This document shows, one piece after another, positions 33,370-43,355 of a stretch of 64,000 bases of DNA (position 1 is the stretch's first letter; each line of letters starts with the position of its first letter). A program made the translations under genes and the position numbers. The stretch lies in the NCBI GenBank assembly GCA_025363755.1, contig JANYLQ010000047.1, forward strand, positions 1 through 64,000, read 5' to 3'. This stretch comes from Hyphomicrobiales bacterium. GTDB taxonomy: Bacteria; Pseudomonadota; Alphaproteobacteria; Rhizobiales; Aestuariivirgaceae. The notes below the pieces were generated by a model. The model was not told where the DNA came from. It saw nothing but the letters and a program-made list of their open reading frames with translations, and did no database searches.

Positions 33370-34188
33370 ATGCGTTGGATAAATTCAAAACCCAACCGGG
33401 GGGTAAAGCTTTTTCTTATGCTTTTGCCTTTCATGGTTCTGGTTGTCGCTTACAGCATTGGATCGACAATACGTCTTGCCGATAATCCCAATGACAAGCT
33501 GCTGCCTGGCCTGTTGGGCTTTGGTGAAGCCATTCAACGCATGGCCTTCACGGCCGATCCTCACACCGGTGAGATTTTGCTGTGGTCTGACACCAAGGCA
33601 AGCCTGTTTCGAATTTTCTGTGGGCTTGGAATTTCAACTGTTTTGGCATTGGCAGTGGGAATGGTGATTGGAATGCTGCCCCATGTGCGGGCGTTGCTGG
33701 CACCCTTTGTTGCGGCCATCGCCATGGTGCCGCCATTAGCACTTCTGCCAATCCTGTTCATTGTTTTGGGTCTGGGTGAAACGTCGAAAATCGCGCTGAT
33801 TGTTATTGGCATTGCACCAACCATGATGCGCGAATTGGCCATGCGTGCGCAGGAATTGCCGCGCGAACAAATCATTAAGGCAGAAACTTTGAGCGGCAAT
33901 TCTTGGCAGATTGCATTGCGGGTTTTCCTTCCGCAAATTCTGCCGCGCCTCATCACCAGCATGCGCCTTCAGCTCGGGCCAGCATGGTTGTTTTTGATTG
34001 CGGCCGAAGCAATTTCATCTGACTCCGGCCTTGGCTATCGCATTTTTTTAGTGCGGCGGTATTTGGCCATGGATGTCATTTTTCCCTATGTGGGCTGGAT
34101 AACGCTTCTCGCAGTGTTGACAAGCCTGTTGCTGGACCAGTTCCGCAAATGGATTTTCCCATGGTCTGAATTAGAGGCCGCACCATGA
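33370..34188 (+). CDS. ABC transporter permease (SsuC/TauC-like, guanidine/urea carboxylase-associated)
   Basis: MVPPLALLPILFIVLGLGETSKIALIVIGIAPTMMRELAMRAQ...GNSWQIALRVFLPQILPRLITSMRLQLGPAWLFLIAAEAI. Confidence 0.9.
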   Translation: MRWINSKPNRGVKLFLMLLPFMVLVVAYSIGSTIRLADNPNDKLLPGLLGFGEAIQRMAFTADPHTGEILLWSDTKASLFRIFCGLGISTVLALAVGMVIGMLPHVRALLAPFVAAIAMVPPLALLPILFIVLGLGETSKIALIVIGIAPTMMRELAMRAQELPREQIIKAETLSGNSWQIALRVFLPQILPRLITSMRLQLGPAWLFLIAAEAISSDSGLGYRIFLVRRYLAMDVIFPYVGWITLLAVLTSLLLDQFRKWIFPWSELEAAP

Positions 34189-34955
34189 GCGAACTGGTGA
34201 TTGAAAACCTGTGGAAAGAATATGATTCTCAAATCGTTTTAGAGCGGATCTCGCTCACCATCGCGTCCCGCAGTTTTGTGGCCCTTGTTGGTCCATCAGG
34301 CTGTGGCAAGTCTACCTTTTTGCGCATTCTGCTTGGACAAGAACAAGCAACGCGCGGCAAAATATTAGTTGATGGGCAACCGCTTCCCGCTGAACCCGGC
34401 GCAGAACGTGGTGTGGTTTTCCAACAATATTCAGTTTTCCCCCATCTCACAGTTCTTGGAAATGTGCTTTTGGGAAAGGAATTTTCTGACGCCGGCATTA
34501 AAGCCAAATTGTTTGGCGCGGCCAAGCGCAATGCAATTTCTGAAGCAAAAGCCATGATCGAAGATGTTGGCCTTGGCGGTGCTGAAGATAAATATCCGTC
34601 ACAACTTTCTGGCGGCATGCGCCAAAGGCTGGCCTTAGCCCAAGCCCTGATGATGAAACCCAAAGTGCTTTTGCTTGATGAACCTTTCGGCGCGCTTGAC
34701 CCCGGAATCCGGGCCGACATTCACACGTTGATGAAACGCCTGTGGAACCAAACGCAAATGACTATTGTGATGGTAACTCACGATCTGCGCGAAGCGTTTA
34801 CGCTTGCTTCGCGCGTCATTGCCTTTGAGCGCCCGCGCGATAGGCCAGAAGAACGGGAAGGTTATGGCGCAACAATCACAAAAGACCATGAAATCTGGCC
34901 ACCACGTGTGGCCGGGGTGGCTTCAAACTATCGTCCTCCTGGAGAAGGCAAATGA
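34185..34955 (+). CDS. ABC transporter ATP-binding protein (SsuB/TauB-like)
   Basis: LVGPSGCGKSTFLRILLGQ, LSGGMRQRLALAQALMMKPKVLLLDEPFGALDP. Confidence 0.92.
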   Translation: MSELVIENLWKEYDSQIVLERISLTIASRSFVALVGPSGCGKSTFLRILLGQEQATRGKILVDGQPLPAEPGAERGVVFQQYSVFPHLTVLGNVLLGKEFSDAGIKAKLFGAAKRNAISEAKAMIEDVGLGGAEDKYPSQLSGGMRQRLALAQALMMKPKVLLLDEPFGALDPGIRADIHTLMKRLWNQTQMTIVMVTHDLREAFTLASRVIAFERPRDRPEEREGYGATITKDHEIWPPRVAGVASNYRPPGEGK

Positions 34956-35773
34956 CCCATATTGCAGCTTCAACCGCAGAACTGGCAGCGCGCCGCGCAC
35001 ACTATGAAGATCATCAGCGCAAAGGTCTTGAATTTGCGCCAAAGGCGTTTCCTCCTGCCAGTGCGCTTCCTGCAGAGGCGATTGATCCAGATTCAATCAT
35101 TCATCGCGAAATCATTCCGGGTGGTTGGTATTGGTCTACGAAAGTGCTTCGCGGTGAGGCACTGCGCGTGGAACAGGGTGAAGGCAATTCATCTGTTGCA
35201 ATCGTCGCATGGAACGCGAATGACACAACCGAACGGATAAATTTGGTTGATACTGCGAAGGTTCAATGGTCGACGATACTCAGCAAGGGCCGCGTGATTT
35301 TCTCAGATATGGGCCGCGTGATGTTTTCGTTAATCGAAGACAGTTTGGGCGCGCATGATTGTTTGATGGGTGGTTCAACCGCCGCATCAAACGCCGCAAA
35401 ATATCCCAACCAGAAAACGCGAAACACACGCGATAATCTGGTTCTGGTTGCTGGCAAGCTTGGTCTCGAGCGGCGAGATATTTCTGCGGTGCTCACACTG
35501 TTTTCGCCAACCAGTCTTTCAGAAGCCGGGGACTTTCAATGGCGAACGAACCTTTCAAACAGCGCCCATTACTGCGATCTCCGCGCCGAAATGGATATGT
35601 TTGTAGGTTTCTCAAACTGCCCGCATCCGCTCGATCCAGATCCAATCTACGCGCCGACGCCCGTCACGATCACGCGCTTTTGCGCGAGCGCGCCGAAAGC
35701 TGATGATCTGGCGCACACAGCTACCGCTGAGGCCGTTCGCGGCTTTCAAAACAACGCCTTGAAGTTGAAGTAA
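34952..35773 (+). CDS. DUF1989 urea carboxylase-associated protein, carboxyguanidine deiminase subunit-like (CgdA/B)
   Basis: EIIPGGWYWSTKVLRGEALRVEQGEGNSSVAIVAWNANDTTERINLVDTAKVQW; paired with a second DUF1989 gene and the carboxylase. Confidence 0.85.
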   Translation: MTHIAASTAELAARRAHYEDHQRKGLEFAPKAFPPASALPAEAIDPDSIIHREIIPGGWYWSTKVLRGEALRVEQGEGNSSVAIVAWNANDTTERINLVDTAKVQWSTILSKGRVIFSDMGRVMFSLIEDSLGAHDCLMGGSTAASNAAKYPNQKTRNTRDNLVLVAGKLGLERRDISAVLTLFSPTSLSEAGDFQWRTNLSNSAHYCDLRAEMDMFVGFSNCPHPLDPDPIYAPTPVTITRFCASAPKADDLAHTATAEAVRGFQNNALKLK

Positions 35774-35776
35774 GAA

Positions 35777-36397
35777 TTGAAAATGGTTGAATACCTCATT
35801 CCAGCTGAAGCGCCATGGTCTGGCATTGTTCGCAAAGGCCAAACTATCCGAATTGAAGACAGCTACGGACAGCAGGCAATTGACACGTTGTTCTACTGTC
35901 TCGACAACTTTGCTGAACGCTATTCCAACCAAGACACCATGCGCGAGCAAGGGGCAGCCTATGTTGGTGTTGGCACAAAAATATTTTCAAACGAAGGGCG
36001 CGTGATGTTGGCAGTGACAGCAGACAGTTGCGGCAGACATGACACGTCCGCGGGTGCGTGTTCATGTGAAAGCAACACGGTGCGCTTTGGGCACGGCACG
36101 AAATATCTTCATGCCTGCCGCGATAATTTCATTCTCGAAGTTTCAAAACACGGCATGAGCAAGCGCGATATTGTTCCCAACATTAATTTTTTCATGAATG
36201 TGCCGATCAAACCCACCGGCGAAATGACGATTGTTGATGGCATTTCAAAACCTGGAGACTATATAGAACTTGTGGCTGAAATGGATGTGCTCTGCGTCAT
36301 TTCAAATTGCCCACAAATCAACAACCCTTGCAACGGCTTTGATCCTACCCCCATTAAAGTAATTATTTATGATGGTGAAGGCAAAGCCAGTGTTTAA
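35777..36397 (+). CDS. DUF1989 urea carboxylase-associated protein, carboxyguanidine deiminase subunit-like (CgdA/B)
   Basis: YLIPAEAPWSGIVRKGQTIRIEDSYGQQAIDTLFYCLDNFAERYSNQDTMREQGAAYVGVGTKIFSNEGRVMLAVTADSCGRHDT. Confidence 0.87.
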   Translation: MKMVEYLIPAEAPWSGIVRKGQTIRIEDSYGQQAIDTLFYCLDNFAERYSNQDTMREQGAAYVGVGTKIFSNEGRVMLAVTADSCGRHDTSAGACSCESNTVRFGHGTKYLHACRDNFILEVSKHGMSKRDIVPNINFFMNVPIKPTGEMTIVDGISKPGDYIELVAEMDVLCVISNCPQINNPCNGFDPTPIKVIIYDGEGKASV

Positions 36398-39300
36398 AAA
36401 AGTCTTGATTGCCAACCGCGGTGAAATTGCGGTTCGTATTATTCGTACATTGAATAATATGGGCATCGCATCAGTCGCGGTCTATTCTGATGCCGATCGC
36501 TTCTCTATGGCGACATTGATGGCCGATGAGGCTGTGCGCCTCGGCCCAGCCCCCGCCAGTGAAAGCTATTTGAATATCGAAGCTGTGATTGCAGCGTGTA
36601 AAGTGACCGGAGCCGAAGCTGTGCATCCGGGCTATGGCTTTTTATCAGAGAACAAAGGCTTTGCAGAACGGCTGATCGCTGAAGGCATTGCGTTTATTGG
36701 CCCCCAGCCAAAGCATCTTTCTGCCTTTGGTTTAAAGCACACGGCGCGTGAATTGGCCAAGGCCAGCGGTATTCCGTTGTTGCCCGGCACTGATCTTTTA
36801 AAAAATATTGATGAAGCATTAAACGCCGCAGAAAAAATAACTTACCCCGTAATGCTTAAAAGCACCGCAGGCGGCGGCGGCATCGGCATGCAGCTTTGCG
36901 CAGACAGCAAACAACTTATCGCAAGTTTTGAAGCGGTGCAGCGAACGGCGAACACAAGCTTCGGCGATGCACGCGTGTATATCGAGCGTTTCGTATCAGA
37001 TGCACGCCACGTTGAAGTTCAAATCTTTGGTGATGGCAAAGGCAACGTTATTGCGCTGGGTGAAAGAGATTGTTCCCTGCAGCGCCGCAACCAGAAAGTT
37101 CTGGAAGAGACCCCCGCCCCTGATCTTACCCATGAAACACGCACGCGCTTGCATAAAGCCGCGGTTGATCTTGGAAAGGCGGTTTCCTATGAATCGGCGG
37201 GAACAGTTGAATCTATTTATGATCCACAGCGCGCTGAGTTTTATTTCCTGGAAGTCAACACGCGCCTGCAAGTGGAACATCCTGTCACCGAAGCAGTTTT
37301 CGGAATTGATCTGGTTGAATGGATGATCAGGCAAGCCGCTGGCGAAAATGTGCTGGGTGGTGCAGCAAATCTCAAGCCCAAAGGTGCTGCCATCGAAGTG
37401 CGTATCTACGCTGAAATGCCTCATGCCGATTTCAGGCCAAGTGCTGGCCTGCTGACCGAAGTGAAGTTTTCTGCCAACGCGCGCAATGATGGTTGGATTG
37501 AAACCGGCACAGAGGTGACACCGTTTTATGACCCCATGTTGGCCAAAGTGATTGTGGCGGCGCATGATCGGCCCAGCGCCATTGCCAAACTGCAACAGGC
37601 GCTTGCTGCAACATCAATATCAGGCATTGAAACAAATCTGGGCTATCTTCGTGCCATCGCAAATTCAGAATTGCTGGCAAGCGGCAAAGTGGCAACAACA
37701 GCGCTGCGCAATTTTTCTTTCACCCCAGACATCATTGAGGTGCTGGCACCGGGTGCGCAATCAAGCATTCAAGAATTGCCGGGGCGATTGGGCCTCTGGC
37801 ACGTTGGTGTTCCGCCCAGCGGGCCTATGGATGAACGGTCTTTCAAACATGCCAACCGGCTTGTGGGCAACGCCGATACTGTGGCAGCCCTAGAGCTTAC
37901 GGTTTCTGGCCCAACGCTCAAATTTTTCGCAGACGTTGCGGTGGCGTTAGCTGGTGCCGCGATGCCCATGCTCTGTGATGGAAAAGCGCTGCCACATGGC
38001 GAAGCCATCACCATCAAGGCTGGCCAAACCTTGCGCATTGGCACAATCAAAGGTGCAGGCCAGCGTGCCTATCTGGCCGTGGCAGGCGGCTTTGCTGCGG
38101 TGGAAGTTCTTGGCTCTCGCGCCACCTTTGGGCTTGGTCAATTTGGTGGCAATGCCACAGGGCCGCTGAAAGCTGGTCATGTATTACATCTGGCCCGCGC
38201 CGCTCATTCAATGCCTGCGAACCCCGCAACCCAAGCCGCGGAATTGAAGCATCATTGGAACGTGGGCGTACTTTACGGCCCCCACGGCGCGCCCGACTTT
38301 TTTCTGGAAAGCGATATCGAAACACTTTTCGCAACTGATTACGAAGTGCATTTCAACAGCGCGCGAACCGGCGTCCGACTGATCGGCCCTGCCCCAAAAT
38401 GGGCGCGCCGTGATGGCGGCGAAGCAGGGCTTCATCCTTCCAATCTGCATGACAATGCCTATGCCGTTGGTGCCATTGATTTCACCGGAGACATGCCTAT
38501 TATTTTAGGCCCCGATGGCCCAAGCCTTGGCGGCTTTGTTTGCCCCGCAGTGATCGCGCGCGATGAACAATGGAAAATGGGCCAGTTCAAACCCGGAGAT
38601 AAAATTTGCTTTCACAGCGTTGCAAGGCCAGATGATCCGATCGCTGCCCCTGCGGTTCATCGCCCGCGCGCCAACATGGGCTCACCGCTCTTGGCCACCT
38701 ATGATCAAGGGCCTGTTCCTGTGGTTTACCGCCGGCAGGGTGATGATAATCTTCTGGTTGAATATGGCGCGATGACGCTTGATATCGCTTTGCGATTGCG
38801 GGTTCATCTTTTGATGCAAGCCGTGGCCCAAGCGCGTGTGCCGGGTGTCATTGATTTAACCCCCGGCATCAGATCTCTGCAAATCCACTATGACGGAACC
38901 ATGCTAACCAGAAAGCGCCTGCTGGGCTTGCTTTTGGAAATCGAAAAATCGCTGGCCTCTGCCCATGATGTAAAAGTGCCCAGCCGCATTGTGCATTTGC
39001 CACTGTCTTGGAATGATCCTGATGCCGAATTGGCCATGCGCAAATACCAAGAACTCGTGCGCCCCAATGCGCCGTGGTGCCCTTCTAATATTGAGTTCAT
39101 CCGCCGCATCAATGGCCTGCCCGACGAAAAGGCCGTGAAGCAAATTGTTTTTGATGCAAGCTATCTGGTTTTAGGTTTGGGTGATGTTTATCTTGGCGCA
39201 CCGGTGGCAACACCCGTTGATCCACGCCACCGGCTGGTAACCACAAAATACAATCCTGCCCGTACGTGGACACCTGAAAATGCCGTGGGCATTGGCGGCG

Positions 39301-39926
39301 CATATATGTGCATCTATGGGATGGAGGGGCCAGGCGGTTATCAATTGTTTGGCCGCACCATTCAGGTGTGGAACACTTGGCGACAAACCCAGGTGTTCAC
39401 CAAGAACAAGCCCTGGCTATTGGATTTCTTTGATCAGATTCGGTTCTTTCCCGTTAGCCACCAAGAGCTTTCTGAAGCCCGCGCCGCGTTTCCGCATGGC
39501 GGCTATCCAATTAAAATTGAAGAGACCACTTTTTCTTACGCAGCCTATGAAAAACAATTGGCCAGCGATGCTACGTCCATCAGCACATTCAAGAACAAGC
39601 AACAAACCGCGTTCGAGGCCGAGCGCCAACGTTGGAAAGACGAAGGGCTGGATAGCTTTGTAAGCGATGACGGCAATGGCCCAACCATCGATGGCGATAT
39701 TCCTCAAGGATGCTTTGGCGTGGCAAGTTCAGTGCCCGGCAACATCTGGAAAGTGTTGGTGGAGCCCGGCTCCCGCGTTGCAGAAGGTGACACGCTTGCG
39801 ATTATTGAATCAATGAAAATGGAAATTGCTGTAACGGCCCATGATGCTGGCACTGTGCGGGAATTGCGCGCTGGCCCGGGCCGCACTGTTAAATCTGGCG
39901 ATATTATTGTTATATTGGAGAATTAA
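36369..39926 (+). CDS. Urea carboxylase family, probable guanidine carboxylase (biotin-dependent)
   Basis: 1185 aa; KVLIANRGEIAVRIIRT (biotin carboxylase), KipA/KipI-type domains (LGLWHVGVPPSGPMDERSFKHANRLVGN), IIESMKMEIAV (biotinyl-Lys); guanidine assignment from the riboswitch and CgdAB context. True start may be internal (e.g. GTG near 36390). Confidence 0.88.
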   Translation: MMVKAKPVFKKVLIANRGEIAVRIIRTLNNMGIASVAVYSDADRFSMATLMADEAVRLGPAPASESYLNIEAVIAACKVTGAEAVHPGYGFLSENKGFAERLIAEGIAFIGPQPKHLSAFGLKHTARELAKASGIPLLPGTDLLKNIDEALNAAEKITYPVMLKSTAGGGGIGMQLCADSKQLIASFEAVQRTANTSFGDARVYIERFVSDARHVEVQIFGDGKGNVIALGERDCSLQRRNQKVLEETPAPDLTHETRTRLHKAAVDLGKAVSYESAGTVESIYDPQRAEFYFLEVNTRLQVEHPVTEAVFGIDLVEWMIRQAAGENVLGGAANLKPKGAAIEVRIYAEMPHADFRPSAGLLTEVKFSANARNDGWIETGTEVTPFYDPMLAKVIVAAHDRPSAIAKLQQALAATSISGIETNLGYLRAIANSELLASGKVATTALRNFSFTPDIIEVLAPGAQSSIQELPGRLGLWHVGVPPSGPMDERSFKHANRLVGNADTVAALELTVSGPTLKFFADVAVALAGAAMPMLCDGKALPHGEAITIKAGQTLRIGTIKGAGQRAYLAVAGGFAAVEVLGSRATFGLGQFGGNATGPLKAGHVLHLARAAHSMPANPATQAAELKHHWNVGVLYGPHGAPDFFLESDIETLFATDYEVHFNSARTGVRLIGPAPKWARRDGGEAGLHPSNLHDNAYAVGAIDFTGDMPIILGPDGPSLGGFVCPAVIARDEQWKMGQFKPGDKICFHSVARPDDPIAAPAVHRPRANMGSPLLATYDQGPVPVVYRRQGDDNLLVEYGAMTLDIALRLRVHLLMQAVAQARVPGVIDLTPGIRSLQIHYDGTMLTRKRLLGLLLEIEKSLASAHDVKVPSRIVHLPLSWNDPDAELAMRKYQELVRPNAPWCPSNIEFIRRINGLPDEKAVKQIVFDASYLVLGLGDVYLGAPVATPVDPRHRLVTTKYNPARTWTPENAVGIGGAYMCIYGMEGPGGYQLFGRTIQVWNTWRQTQVFTKNKPWLLDFFDQIRFFPVSHQELSEARAAFPHGGYPIKIEETTFSYAAYEKQLASDATSISTFKNKQQTAFEAERQRWKDEGLDSFVSDDGNGPTIDGDIPQGCFGVASSVPGNIWKVLVEPGSRVAEGDTLAIIESMKMEIAVTAHDAGTVRELRAGPGRTVKSGDIIVILEN

Positions 39927-39929
39927 GAC

Positions 39930-41738
39930 ATGCTGCCAAAAGTTCTTGATCTGGTAAACCTGCGCAAGGCTTACGCTGCGGGCACAACACCTTTGGATGT
40001 GGTGGAGGAAGTGATCAAGCGCCGCAATGCGGCAACAGACAAAGCGATTTTCATTTCAGTGACATCCGATGATGCGCTTCGCACCGCTGCCAAAGAACTG
40101 ATGGCCCGCGCACCTGCTCCCAATAGTTTGCCGCTGTGGGGCGTTCCATTCGCGGCCAAGGATAATATCGACGCAGCAGGGCTTTCCACCACAGCAGGCT
40201 GCCCAGCCTATGCTTATGACCCGAAGGTTGATGCCACGGTGGTTGGGCGTTTGAAAATCGCTGGCGCGATGATCATCGGGAAAACCAATCTTGATCAATT
40301 TGCCACAGGGTTAAACGGCACGCGCTCACCTTATGGCGCGCCGCGTTCGGTGTTTCATGCAGACTATATTTCAGGTGGTTCAAGCTCAGGTTCATCCGTT
40401 GCAGTGGCCTCTGGCCTATGCACCTTTGCGCTGGGCACGGATACGGCAGGGTCTGGCCGTGTGCCGGCCGCCTTTAACAATTTGGTTGGCATTAAACCAA
40501 CGCCTGGCCTTTTGCCTAACACGGGCGCTGTGCCCGCTTGCAAAAGCGTTGATTGCATCACAATCTTCGGGGTGACCGTTGGTGACGGTGTTGCTATTCG
40601 CAAAGTGGCAGAAGGCTTTGACAGCGGCGATCCGTTCTCGCGCGTTGCCAAACCTGTGTCCCTTCCAGCATCAGGATTGCGGATCGGCGTATTAGCGGGG
40701 GCTGAACGTGAATTTTTTGGTGATGCAAATTTTGAGAAACTTTATGATCATGCCATCGCACAAGCAGCAAGCTTGGGGGCTGAAATCATTCCATTTGATT
40801 ATGCGCCGTTTCGGGAGGCAGCGTCCCTTCTTTATGAAGGGCCATGGGTGGCAGAACGCCTTGCCGCAATCGAGAAATTTTTATCCACCAACGCGAATGA
40901 CTTTGACCCCACGGTGCGCAAGATTATTGAAGGGGCAAAGCCGTTGACAGCTGTTGATGCCTTCAACGGCCTTTATAAGCTTGAAACCCTGCGTCATAAA
41001 ACAGATGCAGAATGGGCCAAGGTTGATGTGTTGCTTTTGCCAACAGCGCCCACCACGTTTACCGTGGCCGCGATGGTGGCAGACCCCATCGTGCTGAACG
41101 GCAGGCTTGGCCGCTATACCAATTTCGCCAACCTTCTGGGATGTGCCGCCATTGCCATCCCTGCCGGATTTGGCGACAACGGCCTGCCCGCTGGCGTTAC
41201 CCTGATTGGCCCCGCATTCACTGATGATGCAATGGCGCCATTTGCCGATGCCCTACACCGCAAAATGAATTGCGGCATGGGGATGGACCGCACAGCAGTT
41301 TTACCAAAGGAAAATATCATGGCCTCAGTTGAAGATAATTTTGTTCAAATCGTTGTGGTGGGTGCTCACCTCACGGGCATGCCGCTCAACCATGAACTCA
41401 CCACACCGGGTGGGCGCTTGTTCAAAACCTGCCGCACGGCCAAAGATTACAGGCTTTATGTTTTGCCCAACACCACACCGCAAAAACCCGGCTTAATCAA
41501 AGAGCCAGGCTTTGAAGGCGAAGGGTTGGAAGTTGAAGTGTGGGCCCTGCCCGCAGATGCATTTGGAAAATTCGTGCAAAGAATTCCAGCACCCTTGGGC
41601 ATCGGCAAATTGACACTTGATGATGGCAGTTCGGTTTCAGGTTTTCTCTGCGAAGCACACGCTGTTAAAGGCGCACAGGAAATTACCAGCCTTGGCGGTT
41701 GGCGCGCGTATATCCAGAGCAAAGCGAAGCAGAATTAA
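39930..41738 (+). CDS. atzF: Allophanate hydrolase
   Basis: 602 aa amidase plus C-terminal domain; GVPFAAKDNIDAAGLSTTAGCPAYAY, ISGGSSSGSSVAVASGLCTFALGTDTAGSGRVPAAFNNLVGIKPTPG. Confidence 0.93.
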   Translation: MLPKVLDLVNLRKAYAAGTTPLDVVEEVIKRRNAATDKAIFISVTSDDALRTAAKELMARAPAPNSLPLWGVPFAAKDNIDAAGLSTTAGCPAYAYDPKVDATVVGRLKIAGAMIIGKTNLDQFATGLNGTRSPYGAPRSVFHADYISGGSSSGSSVAVASGLCTFALGTDTAGSGRVPAAFNNLVGIKPTPGLLPNTGAVPACKSVDCITIFGVTVGDGVAIRKVAEGFDSGDPFSRVAKPVSLPASGLRIGVLAGAEREFFGDANFEKLYDHAIAQAASLGAEIIPFDYAPFREAASLLYEGPWVAERLAAIEKFLSTNANDFDPTVRKIIEGAKPLTAVDAFNGLYKLETLRHKTDAEWAKVDVLLLPTAPTTFTVAAMVADPIVLNGRLGRYTNFANLLGCAAIAIPAGFGDNGLPAGVTLIGPAFTDDAMAPFADALHRKMNCGMGMDRTAVLPKENIMASVEDNFVQIVVVGAHLTGMPLNHELTTPGGRLFKTCRTAKDYRLYVLPNTTPQKPGLIKEPGFEGEGLEVEVWALPADAFGKFVQRIPAPLGIGKLTLDDGSSVSGFLCEAHAVKGAQEITSLGGWRAYIQSKAKQN

Positions 41739-41770
41739 AATGCAGCGTTAATATGGCGTGGCGACACCCC

Positions 41771-43318
41771 TCACTCCCACTCAATCGTCCCCGGTGGCTT
41801 GCTCGTCACATCATAAACCACGCGGCTCACACCCTTTACTTCATTGATAATACGCGTGGCTGTGCGGCCTAAAAAATTCATATCAAACTGATAGAAGTCC
41901 GCCGTCATCCCATCAACGCTCGTCACGGCGCGCAAAGCCAACACGCGGTCATAGGTGCGGCCATCGCCCATCACGCCGACTGAGCGCACAGGCAGCAACA
42001 CCGAAAAGGCCTGCCAAATTTTATCATACAAACCAGCTTTGCGAATTTCATCAATGTAAATCGCATCCGCTTTTTGTAAAATCTCAAGCTTCTCGCGTGT
42101 CACTCCACCAGGCAATCGGATCGCAAGGCCAGGCCCGGGGAATGGGTGGCGGCCAATAAAATGCGCGGGTAAACCAAGCTCTTGTCCCAGTTTCCTCACT
42201 TCATCTTTGAAGAGTTCGCGCAAGGGCTCAACCAGCTTCATGTTCATCCGATCAGGCAATCCTCCCACATTGTGATGTGACTTGATGGTGACTGATGGCC
42301 CACCGGTGAATGACACGCTCTCGATCACATCGGGATACAAAGTGCCCTGCGCCAGAAAATCAGCGCCGCCAATTTTCTTGGCCTCACGCTCAAACACTTC
42401 AATAAAAAGCCGGCCAATCGTTTTACGTTTTTTCTCAGGGTCTTCTTCACCTTCAAGCGCTGTAATGAATTCGTCTGATGCATCCACATGCACAAGTTTC
42501 AAATTATAGTGCTCGCGGAACATTTGCACCACATCAGCAGCCTCGTTTAGCCGCATCAAACCATGATCAACCAAAACACAAGTCAGCTGATCACCCACCG
42601 CTTCATGGAGCAGCAAGGCCGCCACAGATGAATCAACGCCGCCCGAAAGCCCACACAACACTCGGCCTGTTCCAACCTGCGCACGGATTTTTGCAATCGC
42701 ATCCTCGCGGAAAGCCTTCATTGTCCAATTTGGTTTTAAACCAGCCACTTTGAATAAAAAGTTTTTGATCAACGCCGCTCCATCGGGCGTGTGCACAACT
42801 TCGGGATGGAACATGGTGGTGAAGATTTTACGCTCCTCGTCCGAAGCAATGGCGTAGGGCGCATTTTCAGAAGTGGCCTTCACGGTAAAGCCATCGGGCA
42901 GCTTTGTCACACGGTCGCCATGGCTCATCCAAACGGGATAGCGTTTGCCCACATCCCACAGCCCATCAAACAATGCGCTTTTCTCAAGCACTTCAATTTC
43001 GGCGCGACCAAATTCAGCCGCATGGCCTCCCTCTACTTCGCCACCCAATTGTACCGCCGTTGTCTGTTGGCCATAGCAAATCGAAAGTACAGGAAGCTTC
43101 GAGTCGAAAATAACTTGCGGCGCGCGCGGTGAGCCTTCGCGCGTCACCGAGTCTGGCCCGCCCGAAAAGATAACGGCTTTGGGTTTTAAACGATGAAACG
43201 CGGCTTCGGCACTCTGAAACGGGATAACCTCAGAATAGACCCCGGCCTCGCGCACGCGGCGCGCGATGAGCTGCGTAACTTGGGAACCAAAATCGATGAT
43301 TAAAATGTTTTCTTGCAT
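41771..43318 (-). CDS. guaA: GMP synthase (glutamine-hydrolysing)
   Basis: [30 protein letters not shown]...[36 protein letters not shown]...[15 protein letters not shown]. Confidence 0.98.
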   Translation of the reverse strand: MQENILIIDFGSQVTQLIARRVREAGVYSEVIPFQSAEAAFHRLKPKAVIFSGGPDSVTREGSPRAPQVIFDSKLPVLSICYGQQTTAVQLGGEVEGGHAAEFGRAEIEVLEKSALFDGLWDVGKRYPVWMSHGDRVTKLPDGFTVKATSENAPYAIASDEERKIFTTMFHPEVVHTPDGAALIKNFLFKVAGLKPNWTMKAFREDAIAKIRAQVGTGRVLCGLSGGVDSSVAALLLHEAVGDQLTCVLVDHGLMRLNEAADVVQMFREHYNLKLVHVDASDEFITALEGEEDPEKKRKTIGRLFIEVFEREAKKIGGADFLAQGTLYPDVIESVSFTGGPSVTIKSHHNVGGLPDRMNMKLVEPLRELFKDEVRKLGQELGLPAHFIGRHPFPGPGLAIRLPGGVTREKLEILQKADAIYIDEIRKAGLYDKIWQAFSVLLPVRSVGVMGDGRTYDRVLALRAVTSVDGMTADFYQFDMNFLGRTATRIINEVKGVSRVVYDVTSKPPGTIEWE

Positions 43319-43355
43319 GGCGGGCGATTAAGGCATTGGGGCAGAGTCTGCAAGA

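Noticed and set aside
36996-37595. 199-aa minus-strand ORF
   Set aside because: Antisense to the carboxylase gene, no coherent protein features
36369-39926. Plain urea carboxylase assignment
   Set aside because: Not excluded, but the guanidine-I riboswitch and paired DUF1989 genes favour guanidine carboxylase
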